From the NCBI GenBank assembly GCA_051004735.1, contig JBPCKA010000061.1, forward strand, positions 1 to 64,000: a stretch of 64,000 nucleotides of DNA, in the 5' to 3' direction. Within the stretch, counting starts at the first letter, position 1, and each line of letters opens with the position of its first letter. This document shows, piece by piece, positions 44,891 to 54,164 of this stretch. This DNA comes from Euzebya sp051004735. Lineage in GTDB: Bacteria; Actinomycetota; Nitriliruptoria; Euzebyales; Euzebyaceae. The notes beneath the pieces were generated by a model. That model ran no database searches. It was not told where the DNA came from and saw only the letters and a list, made by a program, of their open reading frames with translations. The position numbers were made by a program, and so were the translations under genes.

Positions 44891-46504
44891 ATGACCGCCA
44901 CTGCTGACGCGCCCATTCCCACCGAGCAGCGGCCGGTTGCCACCTCGCCCAAAACCTCCGGCCAGGCTCTGTGGCCCGCAGCGCTTGCTGGCGCAGTCGC
45001 TTCCGTAGTCGCGTTGGGCTTTTCCGAGTTCCTGGCGGGACTGATCCAGCCGATTCCATCGCTGCTGTTGGCGATCGGTACCGGGGTGATCGATCTGGGG
45101 GCGGGCAGTCGGCTGAAAGAGATCGCCATCGCGTTGTTCGGCACCAATGAAAAGTCCGCCCTGGTCATCGGCACGGTCATCCTGGCGGTGGGGTTCGGTG
45201 CCGCGCTCGGCCTGGCGGTGCGACGTGCCTCCCTGGTGGTCGCGGCTGTCGGCTTTGTGCTCTTCGGAGCGGTCGGGGTGCTGGCGACCGTCGTCAGTCC
45301 GTTGGATTCCACCCTCTGGGCAACCGTCTCGGCGGCACTTTCGGTGGCCTTGGGCATAGCGGCCCTGCGATACCTGATGGGATTGGACGATCGGGTTCGT
45401 GCCGTGCTCAGCAGGGGCACCAACGCGGCTCGCGGACGTCGCGGTCGACGGGACTTCATCCGTGTGGCGTTGGGAATGGCAGCCATCGGCGGGGTGCTGG
45501 GCGCACTGGGACGCTCGCTCAGTGCACGAAGTCAAACATCGGCACTGATCGCCTCAGTCGTGTTGCCCGAGGCGGAACCTGCGGCCTCGGTCCCACCAGG
45601 GACCAGCTTTGAAAGTATTGACGGACTGTCGCCACTGTTCACGCCGAACCAGGACTTCTATCGCATCGACACCGCACTGATGGCACCGGTGGTCGACGTA
45701 CAGACGTGGTCACTGCGCATACACGGGATGGTCGACCAAGAGGTCGAGCTGACCTACGACGACCTGCTGGCCATGGATCAGTTCGAGGCCGACGTCACCA
45801 TCGCGTGCGTATCGAATGAAGTGGGCGGCGACTTGATCGGCAACGCGCGGTGGCAGGGCGTGCGACTGTCCGAGGTGCTGGATGCTGCCGGTGTGCAGTC
45901 CGGTGCGGGACAAATCGTGGGTCGGTCAGTGGACGGCTGGACCGGGGGGTTCCCCACCGAGTTCGCCTTTGATGGTCGTGACGCGATGATCGCCGTGGCG
46001 ATGAACGGCGAACCGCTTCCGGTTGATCACGGCTTTCCGGCACGGCTGATCATTCCGGGGGTCTACGGCTATGTCTCGGCAACCAAATGGCTTCAGGACA
46101 TCGAGTTGACCACTTGGGAGGCCTTCGACGGGTATTGGATTCCTCGGGGTTGGTCCAAGGAGGGTCCCATCAAGACCCAGTCCCGAATCGACGTGCCGCG
46201 TCGCGGTCAGTCACTCAGCGCGGGGGGAAACGTGGTCGCTGGCGTGGCATGGGCGCAGCATCGCGGGGTCGCTGGGGTCGAGGTGTCGATCGACGACGGT
46301 CCTTGGCAGCAGGCAGAGTTGGCGAAAGAGCTCAACATCGATACCTGGCGTCAGTGGCGTTTCGAGTGGGACGCTACGCCGGGTGATCACCGCATCCGGG
46401 TTCGCGCCACGGACGCGGATGGCATGACCCAATCCGAGACGCCCGTGCCCGTTGCACCAAACGGCGCCGAGGGCTATCACACCAGAGTGGTGCGTATCGG
46501 CTGA
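44891..46504 (+). CDS. Membrane-anchored molybdopterin oxidoreductase (sulfite-oxidase fold)
   Basis: A 537-aa protein with four N-terminal membrane helices (residues 25-165), then RGRRGRRDFIRVALGMAAIGG, a twin-arginine-like linker and fifth helix. The extracytoplasmic molybdopterin domain follows. The Mo-coordinating Cys is in VTIACVSNEVGGDLIGNARWQGVRL. The C-terminal dimerisation domain (VEVSIDDGPWQQAELA, DGMTQSE) is typical of sulfite oxidase and actinobacterial SorA/YedY-like enzymes. The substrate is not predictable. It stands alone with no cytochrome subunit next to it. Confidence 0.88.
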   Translation: MTATADAPIPTEQRPVATSPKTSGQALWPAALAGAVASVVALGFSEFLAGLIQPIPSLLLAIGTGVIDLGAGSRLKEIAIALFGTNEKSALVIGTVILAVGFGAALGLAVRRASLVVAAVGFVLFGAVGVLATVVSPLDSTLWATVSAALSVALGIAALRYLMGLDDRVRAVLSRGTNAARGRRGRRDFIRVALGMAAIGGVLGALGRSLSARSQTSALIASVVLPEAEPAASVPPGTSFESIDGLSPLFTPNQDFYRIDTALMAPVVDVQTWSLRIHGMVDQEVELTYDDLLAMDQFEADVTIACVSNEVGGDLIGNARWQGVRLSEVLDAAGVQSGAGQIVGRSVDGWTGGFPTEFAFDGRDAMIAVAMNGEPLPVDHGFPARLIIPGVYGYVSATKWLQDIELTTWEAFDGYWIPRGWSKEGPIKTQSRIDVPRRGQSLSAGGNVVAGVAWAQHRGVAGVEVSIDDGPWQQAELAKELNIDTWRQWRFEWDATPGDHRIRVRATDADGMTQSETPVPVAPNGAEGYHTRVVRIG

Positions 46505-46716
46505 ACTCCTCTTGACAAATCAGTGTTGACGCCCGAAAACCGGAGTTCTCGGGCATCCTCGTCAAACTGAATCAGGTTCGTGCTGGCCGCATCGACGCCT
46601 GAGGGTCCCGCGACTCTGACCCACGTCTCATCAGGCCATGGTCCGGCGGTCGGGTAGCCTGCGACCACACATCACCAGACCGGTGATCCTGATCGCGCCG
46701 CAGAAGGACCGAACCG

Positions 46717-47919
46717 ATGGATTTCGCCCCCACTGAACGGGTGCGGACGCTGACGCAACGGGTGGCAGCGTTCATGGACCAGCATGTCCTCCCCAACGAG
46801 GATGTCTTCTATCAACAGATCCAGGACAGCGGGGATCCCCATCACCACCCCCAGATCATGGAGGAGAAGAAGGTCGAGGCACGGACGCAGGGACTGTGGA
46901 ACCTGTTTCTGCCAGAAAGTGAGTTCGGGGCCGGCCTGACCAACCTGGAGTATGCGCCACTGGCCGAACTCATGGGACGGGTGCTGTGGGCTCCCGAGGT
47001 GTTCAACTGCAATGCCCCCGATACCGGGAACATGGAGGTGCTGGCCAAGTACGGCACCCAGGCGCAGCAGGATCGCTGGCTGACGCCCTTGTTGGAGGGG
47101 CAGATCCGGTCGTGTTTCTCGATGACCGAACCCGCCGTCGCCTCCTCGGATGCCCGCAATATCGAGTCGTCCATCGTGAGGGATGGGGATGAGTACGTGA
47201 TCAACGGTCGAAAGTGGTGGACGTCCAACGCCGGGCGTCACAACTGTGAGATCTCGATCTTCATGGGGGTGACGAACCCTGACGCTGAGCCCCATCGCCG
47301 CCAATCAATGATCCTGGTGCCGTTGGACACCTCCGGCGTCACGATCGATCGCGACCTCACGGTCTTCGGCTACGTAGATCACGAAGGACACATGGAGATG
47401 TCCTTTGACAACGTCCGGGTACCGGCTTCCAACCTGCTGCAGGAGGAGGGCGACGGGTTCCGCATCGCCCAAGGTCGACTGGGGCCCGGTCGCATCCACC
47501 ATTGCATGCGACTGATCGGTCTGGCAGAGCGCGCACTGGAGACCATGGTGAATCGCGTCAACGCCCGGGAGGCGTTCGGCAAGCCGCTGGCAAGTCAGGG
47601 CGTGATTCAGGAATGGATCGCCGATTCACGGTGTGAGATCGAGCAGGCACGACTGCTGACGCTCAAGGCCGCCTGGATGATGGACACCGTCGGGAACAAA
47701 GCAGCCAGAACCGAGATTGCAGCGATCAAGGTCATCGCCCCCGCCATGGCATGTCGGATCATTGATCGGGCAATCCAGGCACACGGGGGAATGGGGGTGT
47801 CGCAGGACACTTTCCTGGCCAAGGCCTACGCGGGTGCCAGGACGTTGCGTCTTGCGGATGGTCCCGACGAGGTGCACAAGATGTCAATCGCCAAGGGCGA
47901 GTTCAAACGACTGGCCTGA
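46717..47919 (+). CDS. Acyl-CoA dehydrogenase
   Basis: A 400-aa flavoenzyme of the ACAD10/11-like group. Typical parts are SCFSMTEPAVASSDARNIESSIVRDGDEYVINGRKWWTSNA (FAD/substrate strands), RLGPGRIHHCMRLIGLAERAL, NAREAFGKPLASQGVIQ, and the C-terminal QAHGGMGVSQDTFLAKAYAGARTLRLADGPDEVHK. It oxidises acyl-CoA at the alpha-beta position; branched or long-chain substrates are likely but unproven. It is monocistronic. The 212 nt before it contain one weak hairpin (GCCCGA/TCGGGC at 46531-46554) after the molybdopterin gene. Confidence 0.93.
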   Translation: MDFAPTERVRTLTQRVAAFMDQHVLPNEDVFYQQIQDSGDPHHHPQIMEEKKVEARTQGLWNLFLPESEFGAGLTNLEYAPLAELMGRVLWAPEVFNCNAPDTGNMEVLAKYGTQAQQDRWLTPLLEGQIRSCFSMTEPAVASSDARNIESSIVRDGDEYVINGRKWWTSNAGRHNCEISIFMGVTNPDAEPHRRQSMILVPLDTSGVTIDRDLTVFGYVDHEGHMEMSFDNVRVPASNLLQEEGDGFRIAQGRLGPGRIHHCMRLIGLAERALETMVNRVNAREAFGKPLASQGVIQEWIADSRCEIEQARLLTLKAAWMMDTVGNKAARTEIAAIKVIAPAMACRIIDRAIQAHGGMGVSQDTFLAKAYAGARTLRLADGPDEVHKMSIAKGEFKRLA

Positions 47920-47925
47920 ATCACC

Positions 47926-48150
47926 AGCAGGACTGGCAGACCCGTGTTCTGTGGCGAGCGACCGCTGAGCAGGGGCATTGCGATCGCCAGGCCTACGGCC
48001 AGGATGATGACGATGGGTAACACCCAGATGATGGCGTCTTCGCTCAGGTGCGTAACCTGAAAGAAGTTGATCGCCCGGCTGGCGAGGATTCGGCCCCAGA
48101 GGAACAGCAGTGGCAGCGCGAATTCATTCCGGCTACCGGGTGGATCTGAG
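47926..48150 (-). pseudogene. Possible remnant of a membrane protein
   Basis: In one minus-strand frame this gap reads NEFALPLLFLWGRILASRAINFFQ followed by WVLPIVIILAVGLAIAMPLLSGR, two helices with a loop that look like real membrane protein. There is no credible start, and the frame continues meaninglessly into the acyl-CoA dehydrogenase gene. I take it as a leftover 3' part of a gene once downstream of the SGNH hydrolase. Confidence 0.3.
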
Positions 48151-48154
48151 AACG

Positions 48155-49651
48155 TCAGCCGGTCACTGCCAGGAATATGGCCTGTGCCAGTACGTCGTAG
48201 CCCAGAGCATTGGGATGGATGTCAGGCTGGGCATCCAGGATGTGGGTCGTTGCTGCGGTGGTGTTCTGCAGTGGGGAGAACCCATCGGCAATGGTGACAC
48301 CGTTCCGGGTTGCGGCCTGAGCGGCGATGGTGTTCAGACGCGACAGGATGGCCGAGGACTCTGACTCCTGCTCGCTGCCCCCCAGACCAAGACTGAAGGG
48401 GTTGTAGATCTGAAGCAACACGACCCGTGCTTGGCCCGACATTGCGGTCACCCGTTGTAGCGCCGCCGACACGTTGCCCTCGTAGGCCGTAAGCGATCGA
48501 TCAACGCGATCCTGACACGCGGGTGCCCGCAGATCCTCGCTGCAATCAGTCGATTGCAGATGGCCCAATAGGTCGTTTGCTCCGATATCGATGGTGATGT
48601 AGGCAGCCGGTCGCTGCTGCAAGGCCAGTTCGGCGCGGTCAAGCTGACCGCCCAAGAGCAGGCTGGACGATGTTTCACCGGTCACCCCCAGATTCTGCAT
48701 CCCGTACTCCGTCCCATCGTGTTGGCCGATCGCGCGGTGGAATCTGGAGACATAGCCGTCGCGCGGCTCCGTCACCCCGACATTTGCTGCCAGGGAATCT
48801 CCCAAGGCCAAGACCATCGGCGTTCCGGACGCCTCGAGTCCGTTGACGGTGCCCGGACCAAGAGTCTCCACGGGCACCGACACCGAGGACTGTGGTGCGC
48901 CTGATTGGCTGCGGATGGAGTCAAGGAGGTGTCCCCCTGTCAAGGGCTCGCCGGTCTTGGTGCCGATGATGACGAGGCTGGTGTCACCCACCTCTACCGC
49001 TTGGACGATCGCGCCTTGCCGGGCCAGTGCCGTGTTGAGTTCGGTGATCGCTGAAAACAACGAACCGATCGATGCCGTCGCCACTCCCGGCAGCGCTATG
49101 TTGCCAACGCTCACGGGTCCAATGGCAAGGGCGATGCCTTGATCACGGGCGGCGACGGTGGCTGTCCCAGTCGCCTGCACGCTGCCTGACTTGAAGCTGG
49201 CGCGGTAGGCGATGTCCATGGTGGCGCCGCGCAGATCCAATTCGATTCGGCGAATCGGAAGGGTCGGATCAGCTGCGATACCGGCCTGAACGACGGCTTG
49301 AACCTCCGGTTCGGTCAACTCCACCCGAAACGCACCGTTCTCGCCAAGGGCTCCGAGCTTGGCCTCGGCTGCGGCCAAGGCGTCGGCGTCGGCCGCCTCT
49401 GCCGGAACATCGGCCCCTCTCAGGGCCTCGATGACCTCAAGCGCGACGACCGAGCCGTAGGTGCCCCCGACAAGGAGCGCCAGGAGCAGCAGGATTCCTA
49501 TTGCGCGACGAGGGGGACCAGCCGACCGCTGCGCGATCACGCCGCACGCGAGAAACAAGACCGCGACCGCGATTCCGGCAATGGGGGCAGCGATCAGGGC
49601 AACGATGGTCCCCACGGTCACGGCGGCAAACAGAGCAAGTACAATCAGCAT
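48155..49651 (-). CDS. Membrane-anchored SGNH/GDSL hydrolase
   Basis: About 498 aa from the ATG at 49651 (GTG 49657 is possible). Two or three N-terminal helices (to about residue 75) anchor it. An unusual 150-residue beta-rich domain follows (VELTEPEVQAVVQAGI, RRIELDLRGATMDIAYRASF), resembling LmeA/DUF2993-type lipid-binding folds. The SGNH esterase then shows block I ALGDSLAANVG, block III GANDLLGH, and block V DIHPNALG (Asp-His pair). It probably deacylates an envelope lipid or polysaccharide outside the membrane. It overlaps the small gene upstream by 7 nt. Confidence 0.8.
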   Translation of the reverse strand: MLIVLALFAAVTVGTIVALIAAPIAGIAVAVLFLACGVIAQRSAGPPRRAIGILLLLALLVGGTYGSVVALEVIEALRGADVPAEAADADALAAAEAKLGALGENGAFRVELTEPEVQAVVQAGIAADPTLPIRRIELDLRGATMDIAYRASFKSGSVQATGTATVAARDQGIALAIGPVSVGNIALPGVATASIGSLFSAITELNTALARQGAIVQAVEVGDTSLVIIGTKTGEPLTGGHLLDSIRSQSGAPQSSVSVPVETLGPGTVNGLEASGTPMVLALGDSLAANVGVTEPRDGYVSRFHRAIGQHDGTEYGMQNLGVTGETSSSLLLGGQLDRAELALQQRPAAYITIDIGANDLLGHLQSTDCSEDLRAPACQDRVDRSLTAYEGNVSAALQRVTAMSGQARVVLLQIYNPFSLGLGGSEQESESSAILSRLNTIAAQAATRNGVTIADGFSPLQNTTAATTHILDAQPDIHPNALGYDVLAQAIFLAVTG

Positions 49652-49881
49652 GGGCACCCCATTGTCGTGTCATAGCCGCCTCGGGGCAGCGCCGGATGCA
49701 TCCAGCGGCCCAGGTTGATTTCGCGGTGATCGTGAAACTCGCGGGCGAGGCTTGCCAGAGCAGTGGCACGCTCGGATCCAGCCTCGATCTTCAGCAGCTG
49801 TTTCATCCGCTCGTGTCGCTTGCGGCGGTCTCTTTCCGGTTCCACAAACGTGTACTTGTGCTCGTTCACGCGACGCGACAC
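49645..49881 (-). CDS. Small charged hypothetical protein
   Basis: A 78-aa, GTG-started protein, very rich in Arg/Lys/Glu (YTFVEPERDRRKRHERMKQLLKIEAGSERATALASLAREFHDHREINLGRW). AGGAGGG lies about 13 nt upstream, longer than usual. Its end overlaps the SGNH hydrolase start, suggesting translational coupling. Unknown function; the helical charged core could bind nucleic acid or a partner protein. Confidence 0.5.
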   Translation of the reverse strand: MSRRVNEHKYTFVEPERDRRKRHERMKQLLKIEAGSERATALASLAREFHDHREINLGRWMHPALPRGGYDTTMGCPC

Positions 49882-49957
49882 CTCATGTCACAAGCCCTCC
49901 TGTCATATGATTTCGGCGTGCACCTGTCCAATCCCTGCCTGATCGGGGCATGAGCCG

Positions 49958-52303
49958 GTGCTTTTGTGCGGCAGGAAGGTCGCTGGATACGCACGGTTGA
50001 TGCTGATCGCGGCCGCATTACCGATCGTGATGGCCAGCCCATCCCGCAGTGACGCACAGACGGATCCCGCGGTTGATCTACCGGTAACCCGAATCGCCGG
50101 GGAGGACCGGGTGGCGACCAGCGAACTGACGGCTGAGCAGTGGATCGATGGTGGCGGAACGGCGGACAGCATCGTCGTGGTGCACCGGGACAACACGGCC
50201 GTGGCCCTCAGTTCTGCCGGTCTGGCCGGCGGGGAACAGACGGTCACGGTCCTGTCTGACAATCCTCCCAGTTCCAGCACCGTTGCCATCGCGCACCGTG
50301 TCGGGGCAACCCGTGTGCTGGTGGTAGGAGCGGGGCAGGCCATGGCCGACGCGTGGGGGCTGGAGGGGTTTGAGGTAACCCAGATTGACGCAGCGGGGGG
50401 ACCCCCGGCTGTGGCGGCAGTCATTGCCCGCGAGTTGTATCGGGAACCAGTGGCTGGTCAGCCGAGGCGTGCATTCCTGGCCGGAACGGGAGGTTTGCCC
50501 GATGCCCTGGCGGTCGGGCCGGTGGCCTATGACACGGCGCAGCCTGTGCTCCTGACCGCCGCAGAATCCCTGGATCCACACACGCGCTTCATCCTTCAGC
50601 AACAGCAGGTCTCGCAGGTGACCATCCTGGGTGGGACCGCCGTGGTGTCAACGGGCGTTGCCGAAGAATTGACGGCAATGGGGATCAGCGTGGAGCGGCT
50701 CGCAGGGGCTGACCGGGAGGCAACCGCGCTTGCGATTGCTGCGGGCCGTGGGGAGATCCAGCGGGGATTCCTGGCAGCCGGAGACGACCCTGCCGATGCC
50801 GCGGGGGCCGCGGCGCTGGCCAGTCAGACCGGTGCCGTGCTACTCGCTCCGGGACCCACCACCCGTCAGTGGTTGTCGCAGCGGTGCGGCCACGCCCCCG
50901 CGATCACCGTGTTGGGGGGGCACGCCGCCGTTTCTCAGGTGGTGGAGGACCAGCACCGCTCCGCCGCGCAACGTTGTGATGGGGCAGGTCTGGCCATGAC
51001 GGTCAGGGTCGCGATCGTGGTGCCGCCCGCGGATACCGCGGGGGTCGTGGAGACGGTCACCGGTCCGCAAGGCTGGGGTTCGCGGAGAGTCCGCTTCGTT
51101 GGAGTGGGTACGAAGCCACATGTAGGTGTCGTCGTGGCCGATGGCGGGTCGTGTGGTGGGGCGGTGCTGTGCCGACGGGACAACACGATGGTGATCGACG
51201 GGACGGCCTGGTCCGCGTCCGACATCGTGGCCCGTCAGCGGTTGGTCAACGTCGCGTTGGGGTCCTGGTTGGGGGAGCCCCAGGGATCAACCTGCAGCGA
51301 TGAGGTGATGGATCCACTGTCCTGCCCTTCCCCGAGCGCTCCGAGCGCCGACGCCAAAGAGCGTGTGGGCCAACGGTTCATCCCCACCATCACCCTGGCC
51401 TTCGGTGGTGATGTCCATGGCGAACGTCATATCGCCACCGCCGTCGCCGAGGGACGCAACCCGCTGGGACCGGTGACAGACCAACTATCCGCGGCGGACC
51501 TGGCAGTGATCAACCTTGAGACCCCGCTGTCGACCCGCGGGACCCCTGCGGTCAAAACCTTTGTCTTCCGCGGTCCGCCTGCGCTGGCCCAGGATCTGGT
51601 TGAGGCAGGGGTCGATGTCGTCACGTTGGCCAACAACCATGCCCTTGACTATGGCGTGGATGCCCTGGCAGACACGCTGGCACACACCCAGGCTGCCGGT
51701 CTGCAGACCGTCGGGGCCGGACTGGACGCGACCGCTGCCTATTCGCCGGCGCTCTTCGACACCCCGGCCGGACGTATCGCGATCATCGGTGTGACACGGG
51801 TGCTGCACACCCGTGCCTGGGAGGCGACGGCCAACCGACCCGGATTGGCATCGGCGTACGACGAGCCTGCCGCGGTCGCAGCGGTCCGAGCCGCCGCTGA
51901 CATCGCTGACCAGGTGATTGTCGCCATCCATTGGGGCACCGAACGCGCCGACTGTCCGGATGCCGATCAGCGACACCTGGCGGATCTGTTGACCCGATCT
52001 GGTGCCGACCTGGTCGTCGGGCACCACCCCCACATTCTTCAGGGTGTCCAGCGTCTGAATGACGGGTTGGTGGCCTACTCGATGGGCAACTTCGTGTGGT
52101 ACCACAACTCCGCCCCCAGTCGATTCACAGGGATCCTCGAGGTGGATTTGCCGTTGCTCGATGCGCCTCAGTGGCGGTTCAGCCCGGCGGAGATAGGGAC
52201 GGACGGCTCACCGCATCCCGCCTCGGGAAGTCTGGGCCAGGCGATCACCGCGCGGGTTACTGATCGTTCGCCGGGCGGGGCGGTGGGGTGCGGGTTTCCG
52301 TAG
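49958..52303 (+). CDS. Wall-bound CapA-type protein: CWB2 repeats, DUF3152-like domain, CapA domain
   Basis: A 781-aa secreted protein. The signal peptide runs from GRKVAGYARLML to SDAQ. Residues 45-330 hold about three CWB2 units (TRIAGEDRVATSELTAEQW, FLAGTGGLPDALAVGPVAY, VTILGGTAVVSTGVAEEL). Residues 345-455 resemble DUF3152 (GPQGWGSRRVRFVGVG, SCGGAVLCRRDNTMVIDGTAW), but the expected HExxH is replaced by NVALGSW, so it should be inactive. Residues 470-740 are a CapA/PgsA-like metallophosphoesterase-fold domain (AFGGDVHGER, INLETPL, LANNHALDYG, AIHWGTE, VVGHHPHILQG). CapA proteins take part in capsule or poly-glutamate handling. Confidence 0.82.
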   Translation: MLLCGRKVAGYARLMLIAAALPIVMASPSRSDAQTDPAVDLPVTRIAGEDRVATSELTAEQWIDGGGTADSIVVVHRDNTAVALSSAGLAGGEQTVTVLSDNPPSSSTVAIAHRVGATRVLVVGAGQAMADAWGLEGFEVTQIDAAGGPPAVAAVIARELYREPVAGQPRRAFLAGTGGLPDALAVGPVAYDTAQPVLLTAAESLDPHTRFILQQQQVSQVTILGGTAVVSTGVAEELTAMGISVERLAGADREATALAIAAGRGEIQRGFLAAGDDPADAAGAAALASQTGAVLLAPGPTTRQWLSQRCGHAPAITVLGGHAAVSQVVEDQHRSAAQRCDGAGLAMTVRVAIVVPPADTAGVVETVTGPQGWGSRRVRFVGVGTKPHVGVVVADGGSCGGAVLCRRDNTMVIDGTAWSASDIVARQRLVNVALGSWLGEPQGSTCSDEVMDPLSCPSPSAPSADAKERVGQRFIPTITLAFGGDVHGERHIATAVAEGRNPLGPVTDQLSAADLAVINLETPLSTRGTPAVKTFVFRGPPALAQDLVEAGVDVVTLANNHALDYGVDALADTLAHTQAAGLQTVGAGLDATAAYSPALFDTPAGRIAIIGVTRVLHTRAWEATANRPGLASAYDEPAAVAAVRAAADIADQVIVAIHWGTERADCPDADQRHLADLLTRSGADLVVGHHPHILQGVQRLNDGLVAYSMGNFVWYHNSAPSRFTGILEVDLPLLDAPQWRFSPAEIGTDGSPHPASGSLGQAITARVTDRSPGGAVGCGFP

Positions 52304-52685
52304 CGGCCTCGTCGTCTCCGAACGTCTCCCGATAGACCCGATCCAAGGTCTCGGCATCCAGATCGCTGCCGAAGGCCAGATCGTCCAGCAGTGGGCTTTC
52401 GGTGGCTGTTGCAGTGCTGAGAAGTGGGTCCGGTGCGACCCATTGCCCACTGTCTGTGTAACCGCCCTGGGTGAGGTGTTCTGGGCTGACGGCCTCCGGA
52501 CGGTGAACGTCGCCGAAGATCAGCCATCCGACTGTCCCCGCTGCCACGGTGAGTCCACCAGCCAGGATGATCATTGCCGGCCCAAAGGGCCAAAGCAACG
52601 AGGAGTCGACCAGAAACGCCAATGCGATCCAGATGAACAGAATGCCGAAAGCAAGACTGAAAATGTCAGGGCGGTGGGCGTACAT
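52257..52685 (-). CDS. Hypothetical two-helix membrane protein
   Basis: A 142-aa protein with two N-terminal helices (FSLAFGILFIWIALAFLVDSS; FGPAMIILAGGLTVAAGTVGWLIFG). A soluble acidic tail follows (LLDDLAFGSDLDAETLDRVYRETFGDD). It lies 53 nt downstream of the PspC gene on the same strand and may be part of that operon. The helix pair resembles the small membrane domains seen in LiaF/PspC-associated proteins. The last 47 nt overlap the convergent CapA-type gene. Confidence 0.6.
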   Translation of the reverse strand: MYAHRPDIFSLAFGILFIWIALAFLVDSSLLWPFGPAMIILAGGLTVAAGTVGWLIFGDVHRPEAVSPEHLTQGGYTDSGQWVAPDPLLSTATATESPLLDDLAFGSDLDAETLDRVYRETFGDDEAATETRTPPPRPANDQ

Positions 52686-52738
52686 TGTGGTTCCCTTGTA
52701 TCGGTGAACGGTCTGGGGGAGGAGCGGACGTGTGGTGC

Positions 52739-53977
52739 TCAGCGCTGTTCGCCTCGCAAGACGGTGACGCTGCCAAAGGTTGCGTCGAGGTTGAGGTTCA
52801 ATCGGCCGGCGTCTTCGGCACCGTCGAACACGAAGTCGAAGTCGAGGTCGGTGCCGCTGCCGTGCTCGCCCAGGATGTCGTACTCACCCCCCTGTATCGT
52901 CCCTCTGACCTGGACGGTTGCGTCATCCGGGACGATGATGATCATCTGCCCGGCGGTGATGGTGGCGCTGAGAGGGCGGGTTTTCCCAGCGAGGTCCAAC
53001 AGACCGAAGTCCAACGTCTGCTCGCCGAGGAACCAGTCATATCCTTCTGCCAGACCGTCCAGGTCCGACACCGTGATGCTATTTTCGCCCATCTGGCCCC
53101 CAAATGAGCTGTAGTCGGACCCGAGCACCACCGGAGGGACGAGCAGGAGTGTTGACAGGATGCCAACCGGTATCAGCCAACGGGCTCGGCCGAACAGGGT
53201 GCCGATAACCAGGAAGACGCCGGCGGTACCTATGGCCAGGGCGATGGCACGAGCCAACGAGAGGTTGACCACGCCGAGACGGTCAAGGAGTGCGGTCGCG
53301 CCCAGAATGGTCAGCCAGGTCCCTACCGCCAACCGGCCGAGAATTGTCTTTGGCCGCTTGGGACGAGGTGGCGGAGGGGGTGGTGGTGTGCGCCAGGCGG
53401 CGGCGTAGGAGGTGTAGGCAGATTGCGGCCCGGTGCTGTGAGGCCCGGTGCTGGGGTCGGGCTCGTGTGAGGCATGCGGCTGCCGGGTGTCACCAGCTGG
53501 CGGTTGGGGCGGTCCCGTGGGAGTGGCTGGCTGCTGGCGCCAAGGGGTATCACCGTCCTTGAACAGCAGGATGCCGATACCGATCAGGACCGCCGCCAGC
53601 ATCACCGGTGTGCTGAAGAGGTCGACCTGTCGTACCAGCAGCACGGCGGCAGCGATTGCGAGTCCGATGAGGGCCAGCGATCTGGTGTCACGCGGTGCGG
53701 GGGCGGTCCGTGCTTCCCCGGCCCCCGCCACTGGCATCACGATCCAGGCCACGATGTACAGCGGGACCCCCATGCCGGTGCCGATGGTCAACACCACCAG
53801 CAGGATGCGGATCACGGTCGGATCAATCCCGAGGTACCAGCCGATTCCGGCCGCCACCCCCGCGACCCTGCCCCGTTCGGGCAGACGGACCAGGCGCCGG
53901 CTCGGCTGCTGTGGCCCAGAGGGGTAGGGGGGCGCGGGAATCCCGGGAGGCAGGGGAGGGGACTGGGGAGTGCTCAT
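52739..53977 (-). CDS. PspC-domain membrane protein with LiaF-like C-terminus
   Basis: About 412 aa. A Pro-rich N-terminus leads to a PspC domain (RRLVRLPERGRVAGVAAGIGWYLGIDPTVIRILLVVLTIGTGMGVPLYIVAWIVMP). Several more helices and a Pro-rich linker (PPPPPPPRPKRPK) follow. The outside C-terminus is a LiaF/DUF2154-like beta domain (LSATITAGQMIIIVPDDATVQVRGTIQGGEYDILG...FGSVTVLRG). Such proteins sense envelope damage and restrain the partner kinase. It is divergent from the PspC-kinase gene. Confidence 0.85.
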   Translation of the reverse strand: MSTPQSPPLPPGIPAPPYPSGPQQPSRRLVRLPERGRVAGVAAGIGWYLGIDPTVIRILLVVLTIGTGMGVPLYIVAWIVMPVAGAGEARTAPAPRDTRSLALIGLAIAAAVLLVRQVDLFSTPVMLAAVLIGIGILLFKDGDTPWRQQPATPTGPPQPPAGDTRQPHASHEPDPSTGPHSTGPQSAYTSYAAAWRTPPPPPPPRPKRPKTILGRLAVGTWLTILGATALLDRLGVVNLSLARAIALAIGTAGVFLVIGTLFGRARWLIPVGILSTLLLVPPVVLGSDYSSFGGQMGENSITVSDLDGLAEGYDWFLGEQTLDFGLLDLAGKTRPLSATITAGQMIIIVPDDATVQVRGTIQGGEYDILGEHGSGTDLDFDFVFDGAEDAGRLNLNLDATFGSVTVLRGEQR

Positions 53978-54015
53978 GGCTGCAATCGTGCTCATCCCGA
54001 GGATGGGTGTCGATT

Positions 54016-54054
54016 GGGGAAGACCCTACCGCTACCCTGACAGGGATCTTCCCC
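54016..54054. promoter_or_regulatory. Inverted repeat between divergent PspC genes
   Basis: GGGGAAGA (54016-54023) and TCTTCCCC (54047-54054) form a perfect 8-bp inverted repeat, extended by CCCT/AGGG inside with one unpaired base. It lies in the intergenic region between the two divergent start codons (53977 and 54165). It is a candidate site for the NarL-type response regulator of the system. Confidence 0.5.
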
Positions 54055-54164
54055 ATGGAGATCCGCGCGGACCGTGGGAGCATGGGAGTATCGACATCGC
54101 GACCGCTGCCCCGCAGTCGGGCCAACCACCCGAACCGCCACGACCCCCGCCGGGCCCTGCAGGC

